From an uncultured Gammaproteobacteria bacterium (GTDB lineage: Bacteria; Pseudomonadota; Gammaproteobacteria; Pseudomonadales; Ketobacteraceae), in assembly GCA_913063495.1 (NCBI GenBank), contig CAJXXT010000032.1:1-36689 (forward strand): 36,689 nt of DNA, given 5' to 3'. The position numbers and the translations under genes were made by a program. The notes beneath the pieces were generated by a model. The model had not been told where the DNA came from. It searched no databases and was given only the letters and a program-made list of their open reading frames with translations. Position 1 is the stretch's first letter. The number at the start of each line of letters is the position of its first letter. Of this stretch, positions 26,437 to 34,813 are shown in pieces.

Positions 26437-27251
26437 GCAGCGCCCCTAAAGGCATACACCAATACGATATGCAAAATGGTCACCAAAATAAGAATCAACG
26501 CCATAGGAAAATGTAACACTCCCCAGTACTTCAAAACACATTGAATTGCAAAATGGGTATCCAACAAGTTCTTTTTATGTAACATATTATCCAACTCTAA
26601 CGCGTATTCTGCCTCCTTTTTATTTAGGTAACGCAATTGTTTTCCCAAGCCATCTTTTACACGTAGAAACCCATAGTTTGACCCTAATAAATGTGTAAAG
26701 AAAAAATGGTGTCGATCAAAAAAACTGGCTAAATTTGAAAAGTAATAATCCGACAGCGTCGTTGAGCCGGAATCCTCTACGGATTCTACAATTATCGCTT
26801 CAACATCACGGCGAAGCTTCGTTAAATGCTGAGGAATTCGTTCGAAAATAATTTCTTCATCTAAGTAAGAAAGCCTACGAGCAAAAACTCTATTAATAAA
26901 CACACCAAGAACGCCACTAGACATAACAACCAGGTAAAAAACAGTAATCGTAGTTTCAACAATCCCATCAGGAAACGTATATTCAATATGTTTCAGATAA
27001 ACAAGAAATAGAAAAAAACCGCTATAATAATGCCATTGTGCCCACTGAGAACCTGAACCAAGGACAATAACCGCCAATTTCTTTTTTGCATAAAAAGACA
27101 CCAGTATGGTCATCAAAAGCACCATAAACCAACCGGAGTAATACTGTTGTACCTGAATAGACAAATCAATTATTTCAAAAGCGGTGATAGCAACAAAACC
27201 ACAAATCAATACCGCAATAGTATTTCGAATACGGCGATAACCAAAATTCAT
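26433..27251 (-). CDS. Membrane cytochrome b with two H-x13-H pairs
   Basis: 272-residue inner-membrane protein. Helices lie at about 10-30, 38-56, 75-92, 100-120 and 243-267. Two helices carry histidines spaced as in di-heme cytochromes b: His74-x13-His88 (HYYSGFFLFLVYLKH) and His247-x13-His261 (HFPMALILILVTILH). These four could bind two hemes b spanning the membrane. A long soluble insert (about 125-232) rich in charged residues and with His181/His182 separates the pairs, which is unusual. The ATG follows the stop of the iron-sulfur gene with no gap, and the stop overlaps the ten-heme gene. The arrangement suggests a quinone-interacting membrane subunit linking the [4Fe-4S] protein and the ten-heme cytochrome. 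Heme binding is inferred, and the exact family was not identified. Confidence 0.72.
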   Translation of the reverse strand: MNFGYRRIRNTIAVLICGFVAITAFEIIDLSIQVQQYYSGWFMVLLMTILVSFYAKKKLAVIVLGSGSQWAQWHYYSGFFLFLVYLKHIEYTFPDGIVETTITVFYLVVMSSGVLGVFINRVFARRLSYLDEEIIFERIPQHLTKLRRDVEAIIVESVEDSGSTTLSDYYFSNLASFFDRHHFFFTHLLGSNYGFLRVKDGLGKQLRYLNKKEAEYALELDNMLHKKNLLDTHFAIQCVLKYWGVLHFPMALILILVTILHIVLVYAFRGAA

Positions 27252-28973
27252 TTAACGATCAACCCAGTGAGATAAACTTGATATATCTTTAAGGTCGATG
27301 CGAGTTAACGCATCATGAGAACAGGCCCTCTCACATGCTGGCTTTCCGGTTGTTTCAGCACAGAGATCACATTTACTCGCTTTAACAATGGCTTTCCCAT
27401 TGGCATCACGATACACCTTACCCGTTTCATCTCTAATTTCCACCATTCGAATATTATCATAAGGGCAGTTGTTCGCGCAGGTAGAACACCCTATACAGGT
27501 ATTATCATTAATTTTTACCACGCCATCCGGTGATCTATGAATCGCACCAGTAGGGCATCCAATCATGCACACAGGGTCTTCACAGTGCATGCAGGCATTG
27601 GCAATCATATAGCGTTCAAAACTTTTACCATGACGATTAAAGCGAGGGTTATTATCATGCGCATCAGCACAAGCTGTCACGCAATCATCACAGCGGACAC
27701 ATCGCTCCAAATCAATCACCATCGATTTGGAGCCATTAATAAGTCGATTTTCAACCAAAAACTCTGTTAACTTTCTGTCAATGGGCTTGGCCTTTGACTG
27801 CTTGTTAATAGATTGATTATCCTTTAACGCATCCTGTAGGGATTGTTTAACCCCCTTCGAAGCACTTTCACTAAATATATTTATTTCCAACCACGCTGTC
27901 GGTATCCTTATAACATCAGTATACCCCAACGCCCGAAAGCTACAATTCAGGGCAGTGCCTTTACCCTTCTTCCAAGATTCATAGACTTCTTCCAACCCAA
28001 ACATGTCACCACGACTTAAATACCCCATCGTGTAATGTCCAAAATTGATATACCGACTAATTCTGCCAAAACCGTTTTGCACCAAAAGCAAACCATCGGG
28101 ATAATCCCCTTCCTGTGCTATCACAGGTTCCGATTGAATGATTTTATTGTAGTCCTCCTCTGTTTTTGCCAGTTTACTTATCGATTGAAACCCCTTCTGC
28201 CATTCGAATTCACCATGCACTTCAAATAACGCTAATGCCGCCAACTCATGTATTTTATTTGCAGGAAGCTTGGAAAACAGTGGCAAAGAAAGCAAATGAT
28301 AATAAAGCCCTCTCTCCCGATATAAATGATCAATATATTCCCTAAACCCGCGCTCTCTCTTTCTAATATCCCGCAAACCCTGCCATCGTATTTCCAACAG
28401 CTCCACGTTGCCCAAAGCAACGACGGTATTCCTCATTTCACTACGACCTAACACAGCTGATTCACCAAAAATATCTCCCGTAACCAATCGAGAAATAGTT
28501 GGATCCTCATTGTCTATTGTATCTGGTATGCGATCAATTTCCAGGAAAGCTAGTTGGTCATTTTTTGGAATCGCGGTAACACCCCGCCGTACTTCGGGTA
28601 AATGACTCCTACGTAACCAGCTCCACAATACATTGAGAGTTGAAGGGATTTTGTACGTTGTAGGCTTTAAAAAACTAAGAGCACTGTCCAAAGGAGACAG
28701 CATAGCCACCTCACCTGACAGTAACAGAAATGCTGAATTGACATATTCCCCAGATCTAATAACAACCTGGTTTTTATCGAATGTTCGAATCCTGCAATCA
28801 TTACGAATTATTTCCGTTAATTTTAGAGTACTCGGAAAGTTATTGCGATTCATCGAACAAAAATGCGGCGCAGACAATACCCTTACAACACTTTTAGCAC
28901 TCATAGTACTATCAAAAGGCTGATCCCATCGCTTTGGTCTATCTATTACACTGCTATGTAAACTATCGTTCAC
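27252..28973 (-). CDS. Two cyclic-nucleotide-binding-like domains fused to a four-cluster [4Fe-4S] electron-transfer domain
   Basis: 573 residues from GTG 28973 (13 bp after the upstream stop). The frame runs further up inside the neighbour, but only this start keeps the segment DRPKRWDQPF that opens similar proteins; ATG 28904 is the alternative. Two CNBD-like regions follow: about 60-200 (VIRSGEYVNSAFLLLSGEVA, TGDIFGESAVLG) and about 275-365 (AQEGDYPDGLLLVQNGFGRI, GDMFGLEEVY). The C-terminal part is DmsB-like, with sixteen cysteines for four [4Fe-4S] clusters: C425-C435, C461-C473, C493-C503 and C535-C551. It is soluble and cytoplasmic by sequence, probably docking on the cytochrome b. Whether it binds cAMP or is a structural relic is unknown; the first domain carries a long insert. 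Confidence 0.85.
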   Translation of the reverse strand: MNDSLHSSVIDRPKRWDQPFDSTMSAKSVVRVLSAPHFCSMNRNNFPSTLKLTEIIRNDCRIRTFDKNQVVIRSGEYVNSAFLLLSGEVAMLSPLDSALSFLKPTTYKIPSTLNVLWSWLRRSHLPEVRRGVTAIPKNDQLAFLEIDRIPDTIDNEDPTISRLVTGDIFGESAVLGRSEMRNTVVALGNVELLEIRWQGLRDIRKRERGFREYIDHLYRERGLYYHLLSLPLFSKLPANKIHELAALALFEVHGEFEWQKGFQSISKLAKTEEDYNKIIQSEPVIAQEGDYPDGLLLVQNGFGRISRYINFGHYTMGYLSRGDMFGLEEVYESWKKGKGTALNCSFRALGYTDVIRIPTAWLEINIFSESASKGVKQSLQDALKDNQSINKQSKAKPIDRKLTEFLVENRLINGSKSMVIDLERCVRCDDCVTACADAHDNNPRFNRHGKSFERYMIANACMHCEDPVCMIGCPTGAIHRSPDGVVKINDNTCIGCSTCANNCPYDNIRMVEIRDETGKVYRDANGKAIVKASKCDLCAETTGKPACERACSHDALTRIDLKDISSLSHWVDR

Positions 28974-28986
28974 AATAAGTTTTCCA

Positions 28987-29997
28987 TTACCCTCCAAACA
29001 CCTTCCCCTTGTATTTATCTGGCGATGGCAAGGCACCATCCACACCAGAAAACCCACTCCCATCATATTTATCTGCAAAGGTTGATGCTTGTTTTGATAT
29101 TTTTTCTGCCGCACTTTCCAGCGCCGACTCATTATTGAGGGTTATTTTGACTTTCAAAGCAATACCAATAATGTTGGTTAGCTGTTCATTGTCGACGGTT
29201 TTATCAATTTTCTTCAAAAAAGCTAATGCTCGCTTCGCTCTCTTAGCCATTGCTAGTGCATACTTATCTTTTATTGTTGCCTTTGCTACTCCACGCAAGG
29301 CATATTCAAGATCTAACATTTTTCCAACGATATAAAACATTCGTCGCCGGTTCATGCTCGCCTCTGTATTATCATCGCTATACCAAAGATTATGCCTTAC
29401 TTCACCTTGGGACCAGCGAATCAACTCAAACTTGCTACCGGCAGTATGCCCACCCACATTAACCAACTTTTCATTGGGAACGGTATGACAGCTGTAACAG
29501 TTTTCAGCGAGTGAATAAAGATTATTGGGTCGTATCATTCCTGCAGCATCTGACTCTTTATATCTCTTCACTTTATGTTCAGGTACTTCATTTTCTGCTT
29601 TTATATCTTTACCCCCAAAATCGCTATGCACATCAATCCATTCTGATCCTGCGCTATGACATGATTCACAGGATATCCCAGCAATAGGTTTTTCTTTACC
29701 CTTCTTAGTTGCTACCGTGAAATGACACGTCAAACAATCACTTTCAGACTTAATACGCTTTATACCCATCTTATCCGCAATCTCTCGAGCTTCATCACTA
29801 CGAGGCATTTCAGAAAACGTTTTAGAATGATGTGTTTGTTTCCAGGCTTTAACCGTTTCTTTATGGCACTCACCACATGCATCAACGCCTTTCACTTTAT
29901 CGGGATCGAGGCGAAGATCACTAGCTTGCAACACCGATGAAAAACAAAGCATACCTAGAATAACCAACCATCTACTTATAAAATATTTACTCAACAT
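28987..29997 (-). CDS. Four-heme cytochrome c, c554-like
   Basis: 336 residues from ATG 29997, which follows GAGAGGG; the frame opens earlier at a TTG without a site. Signal peptide (SRWLVILGMLCFSSVLQAS), then four CXXCH sites at 41-45, 88-92, 110-114 and 167-171. The opening DACGECHKETVKAWKQTHHS and the later CLTCH and CESCHSAG are like cytochrome c554-type periplasmic electron carriers, though the C-terminal half (about 200-336) is helical and heme-free. It is a soluble periplasmic carrier by sequence. The gene sits between the reductase (38 bp gap) and the iron-sulfur gene. No hydroxylamine oxidoreductase is present, so the name is by fold only. Confidence 0.85.
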   Translation of the reverse strand: MLSKYFISRWLVILGMLCFSSVLQASDLRLDPDKVKGVDACGECHKETVKAWKQTHHSKTFSEMPRSDEAREIADKMGIKRIKSESDCLTCHFTVATKKGKEKPIAGISCESCHSAGSEWIDVHSDFGGKDIKAENEVPEHKVKRYKESDAAGMIRPNNLYSLAENCYSCHTVPNEKLVNVGGHTAGSKFELIRWSQGEVRHNLWYSDDNTEASMNRRRMFYIVGKMLDLEYALRGVAKATIKDKYALAMAKRAKRALAFLKKIDKTVDNEQLTNIIGIALKVKITLNNESALESAAEKISKQASTFADKYDGSGFSGVDGALPSPDKYKGKVFGG

Positions 29998-30035
29998 AAA
30001 ACCCTCTCTACTTTCCAATTTATATACTGATAATA

Positions 30036-31292
30036 TTATGCATTAAGTCGTAATTTAGTCTTGGGAACTGCAATACAGGTTAGGCAAGAACCTTTCTCAA
30101 CATCCGAGTCTGGGTCTTCGATATAGCTAACTTCACCTTCAATCACCGCTGTCAAACATGTTCCACAACTACCTGCTCTGCACCCACTTTCAATTTGAAT
30201 ACCTGCCGCTTCTGCTGCCTCAAGTAACGTGCCAGAAGCAGAGGACCACATAATAGTTTTGTCTGACAAACCAAATGTCACGGGTATTGTCGTTTCCGAT
30301 TTTTCCGGTAGTACTTCTGGTTTTGCGACACCTCGATTAATGCCCGCAGGCCCAAAAGATTCAAAGTGAACCCTTGCCTCACTAACACCGTGTACATGTA
30401 GTCCAGACACCATTGAATCCATCATTGCCCCTGGGCCACAGATGTAAAAATCAGCGGCTAATGGCGCCCCTAACTGAAAAATGGATTCACAAGATATATG
30501 GCCATGGTTACCTGACCCTGGTGCTCGCACTCCAAATGTTCCTGGGGCACTAAAGAAATGATGAAGGTGAAAACCATTGTGTTTAATGCTCATTTGCTTT
30601 AGATGATCGGACATAATCAACTGCTCGATATTTTTCACACCATAAAAAAGCCAAACTTCTCGTTTACTACCTATCTGATCCAAAGTGTTAATCATTGATA
30701 ACATCGGTGTTACTCCAACGCCGCCAGCCACCAATACTATAGGGGTCTTTTCTGTTATATCTAACCAGAACTTTCCTGTCGGAGCCTTAACATCCAATAT
30801 ATCTCCTTCTTCCAATGCTTGATGAAAATAACATGACGCAATGCCATCAATGGCCTCTGGATCCGACGCAGGGGCGATCTGTTTCCTTATTGATACTCTA
30901 TAATGCTCCCTTTGATCACCACTATCAGATAATGAATAACACCGAACCACAGGTTTGCTGATACCAGGAATTTTTAGTCTAAACGTAAGATATTGACCCG
31001 GGTTAAATCGAGGCAATTTTTTCCCATCATGAGGAACAAGATAAAATGATTTAATATGCGAACTTTCATTTACAACTGACTTGATTCTAAATTTTCGCCA
31101 ACCTGACCACGCCCACTCAGCATCGTTCTTTTTTGTGTTTTGGGCGACGACATTGTCAATCTTTTTTTTCAAAAGAACTTTTTCTAAACTAAAAATATAA
31201 CGTGTTCTGCGAACACGAACAATCTGCTCATAACTGAAAACCACGAGTTGAATGACAACTAACGCAAGAATAATAAGACCTAAGTAATACAT
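30036..31292 (-). CDS. Membrane-anchored flavin/[2Fe-2S] NAD(P)H reductase
   Basis: 418 residues. An N-terminal helix (about 3-21) anchors it; the rest is probably cytoplasmic. FAD binding is seen in RCYSLSD (118-124), NAD(P) binding in VLVAGGVGVTPMLSM (186-200) and FYICGPGAMMDSM (282-294), and a C-terminal plant-type [2Fe-2S] domain has C371, C376, C379 and C406 (ESGCRAGSCGTC...SCLTC). This is the order of HCR, VanB and other reductases with a C-terminal ferredoxin domain. AAGGGGGAAAG precedes the ATG, and the gap to the barrel gene is only 15 bp. It could pass electrons from NAD(P)H to the cytochrome b or [4Fe-4S] protein, or run in reverse; direction is unknown. Confidence 0.88.
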   Translation of the reverse strand: MYYLGLIILALVVIQLVVFSYEQIVRVRRTRYIFSLEKVLLKKKIDNVVAQNTKKNDAEWAWSGWRKFRIKSVVNESSHIKSFYLVPHDGKKLPRFNPGQYLTFRLKIPGISKPVVRCYSLSDSGDQREHYRVSIRKQIAPASDPEAIDGIASCYFHQALEEGDILDVKAPTGKFWLDITEKTPIVLVAGGVGVTPMLSMINTLDQIGSKREVWLFYGVKNIEQLIMSDHLKQMSIKHNGFHLHHFFSAPGTFGVRAPGSGNHGHISCESIFQLGAPLAADFYICGPGAMMDSMVSGLHVHGVSEARVHFESFGPAGINRGVAKPEVLPEKSETTIPVTFGLSDKTIMWSSASGTLLEAAEAAGIQIESGCRAGSCGTCLTAVIEGEVSYIEDPDSDVEKGSCLTCIAVPKTKLRLNA

Positions 31293-31307
31293 ACTTTCCC
31301 CCTTGCG

Positions 31308-32753
31308 TTAAAGCTTTATCTGTAACTCAATGCGTGTGCCGTATTCAGCCTTAGCTTCATCTTCAAGCCATGTACTATAGGCATCTAACTGCACAAAAGC
31401 ACGTCGCCCGATTGCTTGTTGAAAGCGCAAAGCGACTCCTTGTTCATTTTTAAAATGTATACGATGTTCTAGCCTGCCACCTACCTCAACAACAATCTGG
31501 CGTCGTGGGCCAAAAAAACGTTGGTAACCTAACGTAAAACCGGAAGTTTTTTGGGCACTATTGCTTATAGGCGCTGGAAGCGAACCAATGCCTTGAGCCG
31601 CAAACAATATACCTGCCCGCCCGAGGGGCCCACCCTCCAAAGGCCCTCTTGCAGCCGAAGTGAAGTTATCAATACCGATAAATCCATTGACATAAACATT
31701 ATTATGACTGCGCGACGGAACCCATGATACTTCCACAAACAATAACACACCATTATCAGACTGCTCTGTTACCGCGGAGGTCGCCTGAGAAATAGCTACA
31801 CGAAAAGCCGTATTTATTTTCCCAATCCGTTGAATTGCCTCACCACCAAAATTCAGAACATCACCAGCCTCATCTCCATCGACATAAACAACATCTACAT
31901 TGTAAGTACTTCTGGCAGAATCAAGCTGATTAAACCAAGCTACCAATTTGCTGTTATCGATATCTTCATTGGTATGCCTATCAATATCATCAATACCGAC
32001 AAAAATAGTAGACCTCCAATTAATCAGCCAAGGATAAGCAGAGAAACGCATATTATTCTTACTTAACCCTATCCCATCCATCGAATCATTGATTAAAAAA
32101 CCATCCATAAACAACATTTGCTGTCGACCGATACTAAAACCTATATCATTTTTTGTACTATCAAAGTAATCGATATTTGGAAATAATTCGGCAAAGTCTC
32201 CTTCGAAAAATAGCGTATCAATTTTGGCATTGGTTTCAGTGTTATTCTCTTCCAATGAATCAGGTTCATATATCTTCCCATAAAACTCACCTTTATCACG
32301 ATCATGCAAGGGGGTTAATCCCAGAAGAATACGTTCGGTTCCTGTTAATTGTAAATTGGCAAACAAATCCAGCCGATTCACCCACTCAGCAACCTCTCCT
32401 CCGGCACCTTCTGAAGGGCGATAACGCTGGTAAGCAGTTCTAAAATTGCCATACACCCAAAGTGCAGGGCTCCACACCGCACCAGTAGGAAGAACAAAAC
32501 CAGGCTCAATATTTCCTGTACCAAGAAACGATGCTCCCAATTCAACAATCGGTGGCGTTCGGGCAGGTAAATCACCATCGGAAAGATATTTATCCCCATC
32601 GCGAGGTAACGTGGGGTACGCATCACCATAACTTACTGAGCTTAGGCATGTAGCAGTAATAAAAAAAATCCACAAGAAAGCCATTCGTTTTACTTTATGC
32701 TTTATAACTGTATATTTTAGAACTGTATTTTTTAGAACTACATTACGTTTCAA
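31308..32753 (-). CDS. Outer-membrane beta-barrel (porin-like) of the electron-transfer operon
   Basis: About 481 residues. The start is placed at TTG 32753 because AGGAGGG lies 7 bp before it; TTG 32756 and ATG 32684 are alternatives. The N-terminus is long and basic and contains three imperfect five-residue repeats (VLKNT, VLKYT, VIKHK), then a signal peptide (MAFLWIFFITATCLSSVSYG). The mature part is made of amphipathic strands with paired Tyr/Trp girdle residues and ends in GTRIELQIKL, consistent with an outer-membrane barrel. It lacks the CXXC of MtrB and any heme site. Its place directly after the five-heme cytochrome suggests a porin-cytochrome pair, but this is inference. Confidence 0.68.
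   Translation of the reverse strand: MKRNVVLKNTVLKYTVIKHKVKRMAFLWIFFITATCLSSVSYGDAYPTLPRDGDKYLSDGDLPARTPPIVELGASFLGTGNIEPGFVLPTGAVWSPALWVYGNFRTAYQRYRPSEGAGGEVAEWVNRLDLFANLQLTGTERILLGLTPLHDRDKGEFYGKIYEPDSLEENNTETNAKIDTLFFEGDFAELFPNIDYFDSTKNDIGFSIGRQQMLFMDGFLINDSMDGIGLSKNNMRFSAYPWLINWRSTIFVGIDDIDRHTNEDIDNSKLVAWFNQLDSARSTYNVDVVYVDGDEAGDVLNFGGEAIQRIGKINTAFRVAISQATSAVTEQSDNGVLLFVEVSWVPSRSHNNVYVNGFIGIDNFTSAARGPLEGGPLGRAGILFAAQGIGSLPAPISNSAQKTSGFTLGYQRFFGPRRQIVVEVGGRLEHRIHFKNEQGVALRFQQAIGRRAFVQLDAYSTWLEDEAKAEYGTRIELQIKL
32694..32738. repeat. Three 15-bp tandem repeats in the 5' end of the barrel gene
   Basis: On the minus strand the units are GTTCTAAAAAATACA, GTTCTAAAATATACA and GTTATAAAGCATAAA, placed head to tail. 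They encode the VLKNT, VLKYT and VIKHK repeats ahead of the signal peptide. The unit is in frame, so copy-number change would lengthen or shorten the N-region without breaking the gene. Confidence 0.75.
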
Positions 32754-32771
32754 CAAACCACCCTCCTACTT

Positions 32772-32813
32772 TTAGCACCTAATGTTAGTACCTAATGTTT
32801 AGTACCTACATTT
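32772..32813. repeat. Three 13-14-bp tandem repeats in the gap before the barrel gene
   Basis: TAGCACCTAATGT, TAGTACCTAATGTT and TAGTACCTACATTT lie head to tail just after the five-heme cytochrome stop and before the ribosome binding site of the barrel gene. Their role is unknown; they may be a regulator site or a replication-slippage product, and they change the distance between two co-transcribed genes. Confidence 0.7.
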
Positions 32814-32821
32814 CCCAGCGC

Positions 32822-34813
32822 TTAACGAAGTTCGATAAACTCGACTTTTTCCCAAATAATTTGATGTCCTTTCACAAGCTTATCAGCGATGTTCTTAGCA
32901 GACATCCCATAATCAAATCCAACACCAGAAATCTCTTTCACCAAATTTACCGGTACTGCTGCTGACTTTAATTTGTACGTCAACACTATATTTTTCTTTC
33001 CTTGCAATTGCTTTTCACTAACTTCATAGCGAGCAATACGACTTGCTAATGGCGGTAATGTTTTTCGGTGTTTTCTTGCTCCACCCGGCTGCCCCGTTAA
33101 CATTAAAGATCGGGTAAAAGGCCGAACAAATGGAAGTACATCAACAGACACATTAACTGCAATTATTTGTTCCCGCTCGCCACCGCGTACATTGCGCGTT
33201 AGGAATTTTGACTGTAATGAAAACAGGTAAGAATCCAGTTCAAAATCAGCATCATGCACATAACTAGAATGACTGTCTTTCAAATCACCATTTGGATCCA
33301 AATGTCCGGATTCAAACAACATATCACCATTACGGCTAGTGACACTGATTTCTAACCACACTAAACGCTCAGCATCAAACCCTGTTGGGGCATTGTGTCC
33401 GTCAGTCCCATTGCTCACTTCAATGTCAAATACCAATCCATTTTTATTATGTTCTACAATATTGACATCACTCATTTTGTAACCGTTACGTAAAACTTCT
33501 AACCGTTTAAATTCGGCCCAATCCAACAACAATTGCTGCTCATCAATAATGGCCCTAGCATCATATCGATCATCGATGGATCGCCAACGGTCAGGAAACA
33601 CATACGCCTGATTTACCTGATCCTCAAAACCATCAGTCCCCCAACCTTCGTCAACATTAAAGTCCAACCATTCCTGCAACGTTGCCATCTCTGCTGCTTT
33701 TGAGTTATGTGGAAAAATCCCTGGATGAACAACAGAATAATCAGGGCCTGCGAAAAAATGATTGGTTATTTTTCTATCACTTGTTGCCACACCACCAACC
33801 ATTGCAGCAGGCCCCGTGGCATAACCCGACACTACCCCTTGAACCAATCCCATATGGCAATCTTGGCAGCTTTCTCCGCGAGCAGCAGCAGGGGAATTTT
33901 TATATTCAGAAAATGCCTCCTCCAAACGAAAACCATTAAACAAATTCACGTCATGACAAGACCCACAGAATTGCGATGTTTTTAGCTGGGGAAAATGTCC
34001 AATTTCAGTATGAATTTTTCTCCCAGATTCATCTGGATTCGTAACTACCCGATATTGGTGCCTATTCTCCAGCACTCTTTCTAATTCTTTACCTCCTGTA
34101 GGGCCATACACCTTCGTCAACAAGCCCCCTTCTTCCAATGCAATTCGCCCAGACACTTTCCCGTACGCTTGATTCACACGGTGACAAACAACACAAGTAA
34201 TACCTTCTCTAGAGGTTGGGTGTCGCTCTAAGTTTGATGCATAGGTGGATTCCCCAAAATTCATACCGACCTGATTATGGCAACGGATACAAAAATCACC
34301 ATTTGTTCCGTTGGTTAACTCATTGATTTTATTTTGCATCGCCATATAAATAGGGCTTAATTGTGCATAAGCATGCTGCGATACCGACCACTCTTTATAG
34401 TGTTGTTCATGACAGACTTTACAGGTATTTGCGGACGGGTAACGGCTCTCTGCAAAAAGTTCCAAATGTGCTTTCCCAGCCGTATCATTCTTACTCGATG
34501 CTATTTCAGGATTAGAACCATCGACACTCGGATCATCATCATCCTCTGACAAATCATTTAGCTCATCACCCGTCAGATCATCAGACAAACTGTCAGACTC
34601 TTCTAACAACGATTCCTCCAACAACGACTCATCCAGTAAATCATCACCAAGCAATTCATCATCAGCCACTAACAAATCATCTGCGTAACTGAAAGAGACA
34701 AGACTAAACATAGGTAGCGATGAAGATTCGCCAACAGCGGTCATTAGGCCTAAGAATAAAAAAGCAAAAAGAAAAGTCTGCAGTGGTCGAATGTAATGAG
34801 ATGTTAGTTTCAT
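32822..34813 (-). CDS. Five-heme cytochrome c with N-terminal acidic repeat and C-terminal beta domain
   Basis: 663 residues. The signal peptide cleaves near FSYA-DD (about 44-45). An acidic tract (about 45-95) carries the repeats LLDES, LLEES, LLEES. Five CXXCH sites follow at 131-135, 175-179, 207-211, 283-287 and 316-320, in a c554-like arrangement (CKVCHEQHYKEWSVSQHAY). Residues about 450-650 form a beta-rich, heme-free domain with the motif NGTDGHNAPTG. It is periplasmic or exported; no lipobox was found. It is the first gene of the nine-gene operon. There is no clear ribosome binding site: a small hairpin sits directly before the ATG. I infer an electron carrier or terminal reductase, but no known substrate site was recognised. 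Confidence 0.85.
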   Translation of the reverse strand: MKLTSHYIRPLQTFLFAFLFLGLMTAVGESSSLPMFSLVSFSYADDLLVADDELLGDDLLDESLLEESLLEESDSLSDDLTGDELNDLSEDDDDPSVDGSNPEIASSKNDTAGKAHLELFAESRYPSANTCKVCHEQHYKEWSVSQHAYAQLSPIYMAMQNKINELTNGTNGDFCIRCHNQVGMNFGESTYASNLERHPTSREGITCVVCHRVNQAYGKVSGRIALEEGGLLTKVYGPTGGKELERVLENRHQYRVVTNPDESGRKIHTEIGHFPQLKTSQFCGSCHDVNLFNGFRLEEAFSEYKNSPAAARGESCQDCHMGLVQGVVSGYATGPAAMVGGVATSDRKITNHFFAGPDYSVVHPGIFPHNSKAAEMATLQEWLDFNVDEGWGTDGFEDQVNQAYVFPDRWRSIDDRYDARAIIDEQQLLLDWAEFKRLEVLRNGYKMSDVNIVEHNKNGLVFDIEVSNGTDGHNAPTGFDAERLVWLEISVTSRNGDMLFESGHLDPNGDLKDSHSSYVHDADFELDSYLFSLQSKFLTRNVRGGEREQIIAVNVSVDVLPFVRPFTRSLMLTGQPGGARKHRKTLPPLASRIARYEVSEKQLQGKKNIVLTYKLKSAAVPVNLVKEISGVGFDYGMSAKNIADKLVKGHQIIWEKVEFIELR

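Noticed and set aside
28974-29132. Longer N-terminus of the CNBD-[4Fe-4S] protein
   Set aside because: The extra 53 codons lie inside the four-heme cytochrome gene in another frame and look like chance coding; the recognisable protein begins close to GTG 28973.
28987-29997. Ammonia-oxidation role (cytochrome c554 partner of Hao)
   Set aside because: The heme motifs are only broadly c554-like and no hydroxylamine oxidoreductase or ammonia monooxygenase gene is present.
24115-34813. Identity of the operon with Mtr/Pio-type extracellular electron-transfer systems
   Set aside because: No MtrA-like ten-heme soluble protein, no MtrB-type CXXC barrel and no lipobox on a surface cytochrome; the ten-heme protein here is inner-membrane anchored with a cytoplasmic tail.
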